Source of the DNA: Dysgonomonas sp. PH5-45
Lineage (GTDB): Bacteria > Bacteroidota > Bacteroidia > Bacteroidales > Dysgonomonadaceae
Assembly (NCBI RefSeq): GCF_029893235.1
Contig: NZ_JARXWE010000001.1
Span: 124,001 to 188,000 of the forward strand
DNA: 64,000 nucleotides
Direction of reading: 5' to 3'
In this document: positions 46,066 through 55,200 of the stretch, one piece after another
How the letters are laid out: every line of letters begins with the position of its first letter
How positions within the stretch are numbered: the stretch's first letter is position 1
The notes under the pieces: model-generated
Seen by the model: the letters and a program-made list of their open reading frames with translations, nothing else
Database searches by the model: none
Told to the model about the DNA's origin: nothing
Made by a program: the position numbers and the translations under genes

Positions 46066-47475
46066 TTATTTTTTGATTAGCAACACTACATTTTCTACAT
46101 GATGTGTATGGGGGAACATATCCACAGGCTGAACTTTTTCTACCCGGTACTTTGCATCCAGCAGATTCAAATCGCGTGCTTGGGTAGCAGGGTTACAGCT
46201 CACATACACAATCCGCTTGGGTTCGGCAAATAGGATAGCATCTATCACATCGTCGTGCATTCCGGCACGGGGAGGGTCGGTTATGATAACATCCGGGCGT
46301 CCATGCTCATTGATAAAGTTCTGCGTAAGAATATCTTTCATATCGCCCGCATAAAACAGTGTATTATCAATGCCGTTATTCGCAGAATTCACTTTTGCGT
46401 CTTCGATGGCTTCTTCTACATATTCTATACCTACAACTTTTTTGGCTCCCTCAGCCACAAAATTGGCTATCGTACCCGTACCGGTATAGAGGTCATAAAC
46501 AAGCTCATTGCCTGTCAGCCCTGCAAAATGGCGAGCTACCTTATAAAGGTTATAGGCTTGGCGACTATTGGTTTGATAGAAAGATTTAGGGCCGATTTTA
46601 AATTTAAGCCCCTCCATTTCTTCATAGATGAAATCGTTACCCTTCCATGTAATAACATCTTGGTCGGTAATGGTATCGTTTGCTTTTTGATTCACGATAT
46701 AGAGCAATGCCGTTATTTGAGGGAATTTATCGGCAACGGCTGTCAACAGGTCTTCGCGCTGCTGTTTGTCGTCGTCATAAAAAACGACAATCAACATCAG
46801 TTCGCCCGTTGTGGATGTGCGCACAATCATATTGCGCATCAGCCCACCGCGATTGCGAAGGTCAAAAAACGTGTATTCTTTCTCATTGCAATAATCACGG
46901 ATAAAGTTGCGTATCTGGTTCGAAATATCGTCCTGCAGCCAGCATTTATCTATGTCGAGTACCTTATCGAAGCAACCCGGTATATGAAATCCCAGAGCAT
47001 TCATATTACTGAAAGTAACACCCGATTGAATTTGCTCAATAGTAAGCCACTTTTTGTTCGAGAACGTAAACTCCAGTTTGTTGCGGTAAAACTGTGTTTC
47101 GGCCGAACCCAAAATTGGGTCTATGGCAGGTAAATCAATCTTCCCGATGCGGGTAAGGCTATCGGTGACCTGTTTCTGCTTATATCTGAGCTGTTCCTCG
47201 TAAGGAAGAATTTGCCATTTGCAACCACCACAAACGCCAAAGTGTTCGCAAAAGGCCTCGCTGCGTTTGTCTGAATATTTTTCGAAACGCACCGCTTTAC
47301 CTTCGGCATAACTATTCTTTTTGCGGGTAAGCTGCAAGTCAATAACATCGCCGGGAACAACATAAGGAACAAAAACAACAAGGTCGTTCACCTTTGCTAT
47401 GGCTTTTCCTTCGGCGGCTACATCAACCACCTCTACCGAAGGATACAGAGGCAATTCTTTCTTTTTTCTACTCAT
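46066..47475 (-). CDS. rlmD: 23S rRNA (uracil-5)-methyltransferase RlmD
   Basis: A 469-residue SAM-dependent methyltransferase of the RumA family. It starts with a TRAM RNA-binding domain (residues 10-70), then the 4Fe-4S cysteines C-E-H-F-G-V-C-G-G-C-K-W, the SAM motif D-L-Y-T-G-T-G-T-I near residue 326, D-P-P-R-A-G and the catalytic Cys in Y-V-S-C-N-P-A-T near the end. The start at 47475 (M-S-R-K-K-K-E-L-P) is preferred because a -7 box lies upstream and the extra 12 residues do not look conserved. The exact target uracil cannot be told from RlmC-type enzymes by eye. Confidence 0.92.
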   Translation of the reverse strand: MSRKKKELPLYPSVEVVDVAAEGKAIAKVNDLVVFVPYVVPGDVIDLQLTRKKNSYAEGKAVRFEKYSDKRSEAFCEHFGVCGGCKWQILPYEEQLRYKQKQVTDSLTRIGKIDLPAIDPILGSAETQFYRNKLEFTFSNKKWLTIEQIQSGVTFSNMNALGFHIPGCFDKVLDIDKCWLQDDISNQIRNFIRDYCNEKEYTFFDLRNRGGLMRNMIVRTSTTGELMLIVVFYDDDKQQREDLLTAVADKFPQITALLYIVNQKANDTITDQDVITWKGNDFIYEEMEGLKFKIGPKSFYQTNSRQAYNLYKVARHFAGLTGNELVYDLYTGTGTIANFVAEGAKKVVGIEYVEEAIEDAKVNSANNGIDNTLFYAGDMKDILTQNFINEHGRPDVIITDPPRAGMHDDVIDAILFAEPKRIVYVSCNPATQARDLNLLDAKYRVEKVQPVDMFPHTHHVENVVLLIKK

Positions 47476-47497
47476 TTCTATCTTAAAATTCTTGCTG

Positions 47498-47505
47498 CAA
47501 AAGTA
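47498..47505 (-). promoter_or_regulatory. Candidate -7 box of rlmD
   Basis: Minus-strand TACTTTTG, 22 nt before the ATG at 47475 and overlapping the codons just after the more upstream in-frame ATG. Confidence 0.45.
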
Positions 47506-47530
47506 ATACAAAAAACAGAACCCGTTGCAG

Positions 47531-48385
47531 TTAAAATAGCCCTTTCAGCATTTGTTCGGCACACTCATAGCCATGATCGTAAAAATAGGTGAGCTTATTC
47601 ACGTCTTTTTCGAGGCGGTCTATCGTCATCGGGGCAATGGGGCGCACCACCGTTATCTGACCTTCTTCTTCAAGACGGTCAATCAAATCGAGTTGCGCAT
47701 TATAAATCTCGTTGCGGTTATTCACGGCTTCGCGCATCAGCGGATAATCCTTATAAAGGAAGGATGGCATTTTCAGCACGGTTTTCTTTTTGCGGTAACT
47801 CTTATTCCGGGTCAGTACAACCACATTCTTTCCATACCCTTGCGCTATCGCCCTTTCAAGAGGGATGGAGTCGCAAACACCGCCGTCGAGCATGGGTGTG
47901 TTATCGACATAGGCGATAGGCGAAAATACAGGCATGCTGCTCGATGCTTTTAGTATATCCAGCAAACGCTTATCATTGCCATATTCTTCCATATATTCGG
48001 CCCTGCCTGTAAGGCAATTGCTTACAACCGACTCGAAACGTTTGCCCGAGTGGCGATATGCCTCAAAATCGAAAGGGATAATTTTATTGGGGAAATCGTC
48101 AAAGAGCAAATCAAAATCAAGTATATTCCGGCTACGGACATAATATTTAAGCCCTACGTAACGATATTTTTCGAACAAATCTATATTGCTGTATTTTGCC
48201 CTGCCCCGTTGCCCCGATATGTAAGATGCCCCGTTGCATGCTCCTGCCGAAACGCCCACCACATAGGGGAAGTGCAAGCCGTTGTCCATCATCCAGTCTA
48301 ACACCCCGCAAGTGAAAACACCGCGCATGGCTCCACCTTCGAGCACTAAGCCATAATCTTTTATATTTTCTTTTTGTGCAATCAT
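47531..48385 (-). CDS. Patatin-like phospholipase family protein
   Basis: A 284-residue hydrolase of the RssA/YjjU type. The oxyanion loop G-G-A-M-R-G-V-F is near residue 17, the nucleophile Ser is in G-V-S-A-G-A near residue 44, and the catalytic Asp is in L-D-G-G-V-C-D near residue 166. It has no signal peptide, so it probably acts on inner-membrane lipids from the cytoplasm. Its ATG overlaps the xerD stop by 4 nt, indicating coupled translation. Confidence 0.9.
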   Translation of the reverse strand: MIAQKENIKDYGLVLEGGAMRGVFTCGVLDWMMDNGLHFPYVVGVSAGACNGASYISGQRGRAKYSNIDLFEKYRYVGLKYYVRSRNILDFDLLFDDFPNKIIPFDFEAYRHSGKRFESVVSNCLTGRAEYMEEYGNDKRLLDILKASSSMPVFSPIAYVDNTPMLDGGVCDSIPLERAIAQGYGKNVVVLTRNKSYRKKKTVLKMPSFLYKDYPLMREAVNNRNEIYNAQLDLIDRLEEEGQITVVRPIAPMTIDRLEKDVNKLTYFYDHGYECAEQMLKGLF

Positions 48386-49281
48386 ATATCTGTTCTGTGG
48401 TTACGTGGATGGTGTTCTATAATTTCCTGACGCAGAAATTCCCTGTCCATGTGTGTATAAATTTCGGTAGTCGTGATTTTTTCGTGTCCCAACATTTGCT
48501 GAATGGCTCGGATATTGGCTCCACCCTCCAACAGGTGAGTGGCAAACGAATGTCTGAATGTATGCGGGCTGATGGTTTTACCAATACCTGCCAGTTGGGC
48601 GTACTCTTTTATGAAATGGAAAACCATGATACGCGATATGGGCGTGCCTCGCTTGCTCAGGAACAGAACATCTTCAGCCCCCTTTTTTATAGGATAAGAC
48701 GCACGGTCTTGTAAATAGAAATTAATCTCCTTAATAGCCTTAGGCGATATCGGTACGAGGCGTTGTTTACTTCCCTTTCCCTCAACTTTCAGAAAACCCT
48801 CGTCAAGAAACATATCCTGAAACTTCAACCCTATCAGTTCCGATATGCGCAATCCACAACTATAAAGGGTTTCTATGATGGCTCGGTTACGCTGCCCTTC
48901 GCGGGTAGAAACGTCTATCACCGAAAGCAGACGGTCAATCTCTTCTACGGTCAGCACGGTAGGTAGTTTCGTCCCTATTTTGGGCGATTCCAAGAGTTCG
49001 GTAGGGTCGGTCTGAATAAAGTCTTCGAGTAAAAGGAAACCGAAAAACGATTTTACCCCCGATATAATACGCGCCACCGTGCGAGGGCTTATACCCACAT
49101 CGTAGAGCTGAGCCAAAAACTGCTGCAAATAGTTGAGAGTGACCGATTCGAAGGAGATTCCCTCCGACTTCATAAACACGAGCAGTTTGTTCAAATCGTC
49201 GGTATAAGCTTCTATCGAATTGGGCGATAATCCTTTTTCGAGTAAAAGGTATGTTTTATATTTGGCTGTTATATCAACCAT
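48382..49281 (-). CDS. xerD: Tyrosine recombinase XerD-type
   Basis: A 299-residue site-specific recombinase that resolves chromosome dimers at dif. It has an N-terminal SAM-like core-binding domain, then the catalytic set Arg in S-C-G-L-R-I-S-E-L, Lys in K-G-S-K-Q-R-L, H-x-x-R in H-T-F-R-H-S-F, His in L-G-H-E-K-I and Tyr in E-I-Y-T-H-M. The length and even spacing fit housekeeping XerC/D, not a phage integrase; D over C is a best guess. It is divergent from the ftsB-like gene. Confidence 0.92.
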   Translation of the reverse strand: MVDITAKYKTYLLLEKGLSPNSIEAYTDDLNKLLVFMKSEGISFESVTLNYLQQFLAQLYDVGISPRTVARIISGVKSFFGFLLLEDFIQTDPTELLESPKIGTKLPTVLTVEEIDRLLSVIDVSTREGQRNRAIIETLYSCGLRISELIGLKFQDMFLDEGFLKVEGKGSKQRLVPISPKAIKEINFYLQDRASYPIKKGAEDVLFLSKRGTPISRIMVFHFIKEYAQLAGIGKTISPHTFRHSFATHLLEGGANIRAIQQMLGHEKITTTEIYTHMDREFLRQEIIEHHPRNHRTDI

Positions 49282-49338
49282 TTACTTTAGTTTTCAGTTT
49301 AACATTTTCTTTATAGCTATAATCAACACATTTATCCT

Positions 49339-49346
49339 TATATTTG
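49339..49346 (+). promoter_or_regulatory. Candidate -7 box of the ftsB/divIC-like gene
   Basis: TATATTTG, 24 nt before the ATG at 49370. It excludes the open frame that begins upstream at 49220 inside xerD. Confidence 0.5.
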
Positions 49347-49369
49347 TATCATTAAAACAGTTGCCCGCG

Positions 49370-49681
49370 ATGAAAAAAATAATCAATTATATAACCAAGC
49401 GATTCTCAAAGGTACAAATAGCCTTTGTTGTAGCCTTAATTATTTTTGCTTTTTTCATTGGCGACAGTAATATTATCTCACGTTTACAGTACGACTCCGA
49501 AATAAGGGATTTGAATAAACAAATAGAATACTATCGGGGGAAAAAGGATGACGATTCGCGTAAACTCAACGAATTGAAATCGAACAAAGACAATGTCGAA
49601 AAATTTGCCCGTGAGAATTATCTGATGAAAAAACCTAACGAAGACATTTTTGTTATAGAAGACACCCCAAAGGATGAATAA
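49370..49681 (+). CDS. FtsB/DivIC-like septum formation protein
   Basis: A 103-residue bitopic protein: short basic N-terminus, one membrane helix (about residues 17-34) and a periplasmic coiled coil rich in Lys, Asp and Glu, ending with the N-Y-L-M-K-K-P-N-E-D-I-F segment typical of the FtsB/DivIC family. The family joins the divisome with FtsL and FtsQ at midcell. The ATG at 49370 follows a promoter box, and upstream in-frame codons overlap xerD on the other strand. The next gene overlaps its 3' end by 8 nt. Confidence 0.9.
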   Translation: MKKIINYITKRFSKVQIAFVVALIIFAFFIGDSNIISRLQYDSEIRDLNKQIEYYRGKKDDDSRKLNELKSNKDNVEKFARENYLMKKPNEDIFVIEDTPKDE

Positions 49682-50024
49682 ACAAAAAACAAAAAATATA
49701 ATCTATCAAATAGCGGCTATCATTATTCTGGCTTCTGCCGTTATATATCCCCATTATCAGGATATTGCAAAATTTTCGATGCTGGCGGGTGTAGCTGCAT
49801 TCGGAGCAATCACTTTCACTACCCCCTATCCGGGAAAATCTATCCGGGGCAAACGGCTGTACAATATGCAGATTTTTGCCGTTATACTGATGGTAGTAGC
49901 TACATTTCTCATGTTCAAACAAATGGGCGAATGGCTCTATGCCCTGCTCGTTGCAGCTATCCTTATTCTGTACAGTTCTTTCCTCCTGCCCCGAATATTA
50001 CGAAAGGAAGAAGAGGGGAAGTAA
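49674..50024 (+). CDS. Small membrane protein downstream of ftsB
   Basis: A 116-residue protein with four hydrophobic segments (near residues 8-25, 30-48, 64-82 and 86-106) and a charged C-terminus (R-K-E-E-E-G-K). I recognise no domain. Its start overlaps the ftsB-like gene by 8 nt, so the two are co-translated, which hints at a link with the cell envelope or division but does not prove it. Confidence 0.75.
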   Translation: MNKQKTKNIIYQIAAIIILASAVIYPHYQDIAKFSMLAGVAAFGAITFTTPYPGKSIRGKRLYNMQIFAVILMVVATFLMFKQMGEWLYALLVAAILILYSSFLLPRILRKEEEGK

Positions 50025-50083
50025 TAAGGAACTGTAATACACATATTTTTTCTTGCCGTATTGACTACAAGAGCGAAACATCT

Positions 50084-50719
50084 TTATTTCTTATGCCTCA
50101 CAGATGCCTGTATAACGTGAGTGTCTGTGTTGAGCGGATTTAAAACCTTTATGCTTTGCCCTTCGGAATACTCGCTTTGCAGAAGCAATACATCGCCTCT
50201 TTCTACGCTAAACTCTTCATTTACATTGGGTAATTTTACTTTAGTTGGTGATAAAAAGTAAAAGACTTCCGAAAAACATTCTCCGTCTATTCCCTCATTG
50301 TTTCCTATCGAAAAAACGGGTATCTCTTTTTCTGAAAAAGGATGTAATTCCATGGCATTGAGTGTGGCACGGCCTTGCGTTGTCATCAGATTGAAATCTG
50401 TAACTTTTCCATAACACCGTGTTTGCCAATCGCCCATAAACGAATCCTGTTCAAATGGTTTTAACGATGCCCGGTGATGTCCTTCGTGAATCAAGTCCAT
50501 CTCGCCCTCTATTGGCATAATTATACGAGCGATGCCCGGCAGAGGCGTAAATGTAGATTCCTCAATCGCTACCTTTGCCGAACTAACTCTCCACACAAAG
50601 TTCCTTTCGCCGTAAACCGCATCGGGTGGGTATATGGCAAGCTGTGTTGTTGTACCTCCGCTCCAAACGGATGTTGTCAGTTCTTCTCTCCTGATTATTT
50701 TATATTCGAATGTTCTCAT
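50084..50719 (-). CDS. HutD/Ves family protein
   Basis: A 211-residue cupin-like protein. The family signature is clear: V-W-S-G-G-T-T-T-Q-L near residue 17, W-R-V-S-S-A near residue 42, then F-x-x-L-P-G-I-x-R-x-I-M. HutD accompanies histidine degradation in pseudomonads and Ves is a cold-related E. coli protein; no hut genes are present here. The frame extends to 50752, but a TACTTTTG box at 50750-50757 places the transcript start downstream of that ATG, so 50719 is the better start. Confidence 0.85.
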   Translation of the reverse strand: MRTFEYKIIRREELTTSVWSGGTTTQLAIYPPDAVYGERNFVWRVSSAKVAIEESTFTPLPGIARIIMPIEGEMDLIHEGHHRASLKPFEQDSFMGDWQTRCYGKVTDFNLMTTQGRATLNAMELHPFSEKEIPVFSIGNNEGIDGECFSEVFYFLSPTKVKLPNVNEEFSVERGDVLLLQSEYSEGQSIKVLNPLNTDTHVIQASVRHKK

Positions 50720-50749
50720 AGGTAAATTGTAATAGGAAATATCCATTGG

Positions 50750-50757
50750 CAAAAGTA
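50750..50757 (-). promoter_or_regulatory. Candidate -7 box of the HutD-like gene
   Basis: Minus-strand TACTTTTG, about 30 nt before the ATG at 50719; it decides the start codon. Confidence 0.5.
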
Positions 50758-50886
50758 GTTATTTAAGCACAAATTTAGAACTTGTTTTAAATTTTGACAG
50801 CCAAACTATTGTTTTTCACTCCTCAAATTCTTTCCTTTAAAATTTAAACAACCGCTTATTGTTTAACGAACAAAAAAACTTATCCG

Positions 50887-51711
50887 ATGCTCGAAATACC
50901 CGAAACCAGAACAATAGCCCATCAAGCTGAAAGTATGCTGACGGGCAAAACCATATCGAAGGTTATTGAAGCCACAAGCCCACACCGTTTCACATGGTAT
51001 AACGGCGATCCTAAAGAATATACCGGAATGCTTGTGGGGCGGCGCATAGAATCGGTTCGTGGACATGGTGCGTTCGTAACCCTGTATTGTAACGATGATA
51101 TCCGGCTATCCATCAGCGATGGAGTGAATATGAAGTACTACCCTGCTTTTGAGGCACATCCTCAGAAACATCAGTTATTGATAGAATTTACTGATGGAAG
51201 TTTTCTTGCTTTTACGGTTTCGATGTATGGAAGTATTTATGCTTTTCGGGGCAAATTCGATAATCCATATTATAAAGGAAGCTTAGAAAAACTATCACCC
51301 CTCGAAGATGATTTTGACGAACAGGCGTTCAATGAACTTTTCCGGAGTGTAAACAAGGATATATCAATAAAAGCATTGCTTGCAACCGAACAACGCATTC
51401 CGGGGCTTGGCAACGGCGTTTTGCAAGATATTCTGTTCAAGGCGGGGTTAAACCCTAGACGGAAAATATCGACTATCACCGAACTACAACGAAGCGACCT
51501 GTTTCATTGTCTGAAGTTTACCCTGCAAAGCATGACAAACAAAGGCGGACGCGATACCGAAAAAGATTTTTATGGAAACAAGGGCGGATACAAATGCTTG
51601 CTGTCTAAAAACACATACAAGAATCCATGCCCTAATTGTGGAGACGCGATTGTTAAAGAGGCTTATCTGGGCGGCACGGTTTATTATTGTGCCAGTTGCC
51701 AAAAGTTGTAA
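50887..51711 (+). CDS. Fpg/Nei-fold protein lacking canonical catalytic residues
   Basis: A 274-residue protein with the complete Fpg/Nei layout: N-terminal beta sandwich, helix-two-turn-helix (R-I-P-G-L-G-N-G-V-L-Q-D-I-L-F near residue 172) and C-terminal zinc finger C-P-N-C...C-A-S-C. Fpg and Nei remove oxidised bases using N-terminal Pro2, Glu3, a lysine near 57 and a zinc-finger arginine. Here the start is M-L-E-I-P-E, so Pro2 is Leu; the lysine loop reads R-G-H-G-A-F and the finger reads G-G-T-V-Y-Y instead of G-G-R. Glycosylase/lyase activity of the usual kind is doubtful; DNA binding may remain. Confidence 0.85.
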   Translation: MLEIPETRTIAHQAESMLTGKTISKVIEATSPHRFTWYNGDPKEYTGMLVGRRIESVRGHGAFVTLYCNDDIRLSISDGVNMKYYPAFEAHPQKHQLLIEFTDGSFLAFTVSMYGSIYAFRGKFDNPYYKGSLEKLSPLEDDFDEQAFNELFRSVNKDISIKALLATEQRIPGLGNGVLQDILFKAGLNPRRKISTITELQRSDLFHCLKFTLQSMTNKGGRDTEKDFYGNKGGYKCLLSKNTYKNPCPNCGDAIVKEAYLGGTVYYCASCQKL

Positions 51712-51734
51712 AGGTAAGGCGAACGTAAAAAAAC

Positions 51735-51771
51735 AAAAGGATGCGCCAATAAATTTCTGACGCATCCTTTT
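51735..51771. terminator. Terminator between Fpg-like gene and trxA
   Basis: AAAAGGATGCG (51735-51745) pairs with CGCATCCTTTT (51761-51771), between two convergent genes. Confidence 0.8.
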
Positions 51772-51798
51772 ATTTAGTTTATAAGCTGAATTGTACTG

Positions 51799-52116
51799 TT
51801 AAGCCAAAAGCCCTTCTATTTTTTTCACAAAGTCGGCTTTTTGTGCTGCTCCTACTTGTTTGTCGGCAAGTTCTCCGTTCTTGAAGAATAGTACCGTAGG
51901 AATGTTGCGGATACCGTATTTTGAGGTGATCTCGTCATTATTATCAACATCTACTTTACCAATTATCACTTTCCCGTCATATTCGGTAGCCAATTCGTCG
52001 ATGATTGGACCAATCAGGCGGCAAGGGCCGCACCATTCTGCCCAAAAGTCAATAACTACCGGTTTGCCTGATGCTATTAGTTCTTCGAATGTTGCATCTG
52101 TAATTTCTAATGCCAT
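51799..52116 (-). CDS. trxA: Thioredoxin
   Basis: A 105-residue cytoplasmic thioredoxin with the active site W-C-G-P-C near residues 28-32, the buried Asp (V-I-D-F-W-A) and the cis-Pro in R-N-I-P-T. It reduces protein disulfides and supplies electrons to reductases and to peroxiredoxins such as the Bcp at 7.7-8.2 kb. It lies 95 nt after dnaE on the same strand, but has its own promoter-like box. Confidence 0.97.
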   Translation of the reverse strand: MALEITDATFEELIASGKPVVIDFWAEWCGPCRLIGPIIDELATEYDGKVIIGKVDVDNNDEITSKYGIRNIPTVLFFKNGELADKQVGAAQKADFVKKIEGLLA

Positions 52117-52179
52117 AACGTTTTATCTTTATAAATGTGTTTAAAATATATTTTTAGTTTCTAATTTCTGTAAGAGGTT

Positions 52180-52187
52180 CAAAAATA
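52180..52187 (-). promoter_or_regulatory. Candidate -7 box of trxA
   Basis: Minus-strand TATTTTTG, 64 nt before the trxA ATG, in the gap after dnaE. Confidence 0.5.
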
Positions 52188-52211
52188 ATAAAAGAAAGCG
52201 ATAGTATAAAA

Positions 52212-55200
52212 TTATGGGTTTACTTTAAAAACAATACTTTCGTTTTCTTCCAGAAAATCTATTAGTTCTTTCTTTACATTAATCTTAAAGTTCCGCGCGA
52301 AGAGTTCAATTTTCATATTGCGTTCACCATCAACAACCTCAAAATATAACAACGTATTCCCCAAATTGTTTTTGGTGAGGATAGCAAGTTCTTCAATCAT
52401 CTGATTGTTAAGCTCGTGCAGAGGCAGGGTTATTACAATCTTCTCAATGAGATGGTCTTTAACATCTGGCAAAAGCTGTATGGAATTGATTTTCAACTCA
52501 TACTGGTTGGCATCGAATCTACGGCTCTGTATGCGCCCTTTTACAAACACATACAACCCGGGACGGCCATATTTGCCAAAGTTTATATAATCATCACCAA
52601 ACAGAGCTATTTCGCCACTTCCGGAAAAATCTTCCACTTTTATTATCATATACGGCTTACCGTTTTTCGTAAAGCCCTCGCGCATGTCTGTAACAAGTCC
52701 GCCAAAAGTCACCTCCCTGTTTTTCAGGGCATCTTTGTCTTCCAGCTCCGGCATAGTTACATTGCAGGCATATTTTAGTGCGATGGCATATTCGTCCAAA
52801 GGGTGAGCCGACAGATAGATACCTATCAGTTCGCGTTCCTTGTTGAGACGTTCCAGATCGGACCATGCCTCGGCCTTAGGTATTTCCGGGCGGGCAATCT
52901 CGAAAGAAACATCATCGCCAAACAGAGAATTGACGGCCAGCGACTTATCGTTCTGATAACGGTTGCCGTAACGGATAAGCTGGTCTATGAAAGTTTCGCC
53001 CTTGGTGTTGGTTGCAAAAAACTGTTCACGTTTTATTTCTTGAAATTCATCAAAGGCTCCTGCCAATGCCAGCGATTCTATATTCTTCTTGTTGCACGAA
53101 CTGAGGTTTACACGTTCCACAAAATCGAATATATCGCCGAAACGGCCATTCTTGGCACGTTCTTCAATAATATTATTAACCGCACCTTCGCCCACGCCTT
53201 TCACGGCTGCCATTCCGAAACGGATATCGCCTTTCGAGTTGACCGAGAATTTCAGGAACGATTCATTCACATCAGGCCCAAGCACATTCATGCCCATGGC
53301 CTTGCACTCGTCCATAAATTTGGTGATTTCCGTAATATTAGACAAGTTTCGTGAAAGTACGGCTGCCATATATTCGGACGGATAATTGGCTTTCAGCCAT
53401 GCCGTTTGATAAGCCACCCACGAATAGCAAGTCGCATGCGATTTATTGAATGCGTAGGAGGCAAATTTTTCCCAATCGGCCCATATTTTATTCAGCGTTT
53501 TTTCGTCATGCCCGTTATTCTTTCCTCCTGTAAGGAATTTTTCTTTCAGGGCATTCATCTTATCTATGAGCTTCTTGCCCATCGCTTTTCGCAATTCGTC
53601 CGATTGTCCCCGGGTGAAGTCGGCCAAGAGGCGCGAAAGGAGCATGACCTGTTCTTGATAGACCGTAATCCCATACGTATCGTTCAGGTATCGTTCCATG
53701 ATGGGGATATCGTACTTGATTTCCTCACGTCCGTGCTTACGGGCAATAAAGGAAGGGATGTAATCCATAGGCCCCGGGCGATAAAGGGCATTCATGGCGA
53801 TAAGGTCTTCGAACTTGGTGGGCTGCAATTCCTTCAGATATTTTTGCATACCTGCCGACTCGAACTGGAATGTGCCTGTTGTCTTCCCTGTGCTATATAG
53901 CTCGTAGGTTTTTTCGTCTTCGAGCGAAATTTCGTTGATATCTATATCCTTGCCCGTTGTATGCTTTATGTTTTCGATGGCTTCTTTTATAATGGAAAGG
54001 GTTTTCAAGCCCAAGAAGTCCATTTTTATGAGTCCTGTTTCTTCAATAACAGAGCCCTCGTATTGTGTCACCAATATTGATTCGCCGGTTTCTTTGTCTT
54101 CGGCCGTACTTACGGGTACAATATCCGATATATCTTGCCGCCCGATGATAATTCCACAGGCATGTACACCTGTGTTACGGACATTACCTTCGAGCATTTG
54201 AGCGTATTTCAACGTATCGCGGGCAATGGGATCGTGTCCTGTTGCCGCTGTTTTCAGTTCGGGAACATAGTCGATAGCATCCTTGAGAGTTACTTTTTTC
54301 TTATCGGGAATTTTATCGGGAACGAGCTTTGCCAAGCGGTTCGATTCGGCAAGCGGTAGTTTTTGCACGCGTGCCACATCTTTAATGGCCGATTTTGTAG
54401 CCATCGTTCCGTACGTAATGATGTGCGCAACACGGTCGTAACCGTATTTGTCGGTTACCCAGCGTAGTACTTCGCCCCGTCCGTCGTCGTCGAAGTCGAT
54501 ATCAATATCGGGCATCGATATACGGTCGGGATTAAGAAAACGCTCAAACAGCAAGTCATATTTTATGGGGTCTATATCGGTTATTCCCAAACAATATGCA
54601 ACAGCCGATCCCGCAGCCGATCCACGGCCCGGCCCCACGGCCACGCCCATTGTACGGGCGGCGGTAATAAAGTCTTGCACAATAAGGAAGTATCCGGGAT
54701 AGCCCATCGTTTTCATGGTTTCCAATTCGAAGTCGATACGCTCCTTTATTTCGTCGGTCATGTCGGGGTAACGCTTCTGGGCTCCTATCCGTGTGAGGTG
54801 CGCCAGGTAATCGGCTTCGAGCTTTACACGAATCACCTTATCGTATCCGCCTAAACGTTGATAGGCCGAATCGCCAAATTCGGCAATAAGGCTTTCGGGC
54901 GTATGCTTTTCTTTGTATCCTTCTTCTGTACCGAAAGAGGGGTCGATATCGAAGTAGGGCATAAGTGCATCCGAGTCGATAGAGTAAGTCTCAACCTTAT
55001 CGGCTATTTCGAGTGTATTGGATAAAGCTTCGGGTATATCTGCGAAAAGGGTGTTCATTTCGGCAGTGGTTTTCATCCACTCCTGTTTGGTATAGCGCAT
55101 GCGGTTGGGGTCGTCGAGGTCGCGCCCCGTGCTTAGGCAAATCAAACGGTCGTGCGCATCGGCATCTTCTTCGTTCACAAAATGGACGTCGTTTGTTGCA

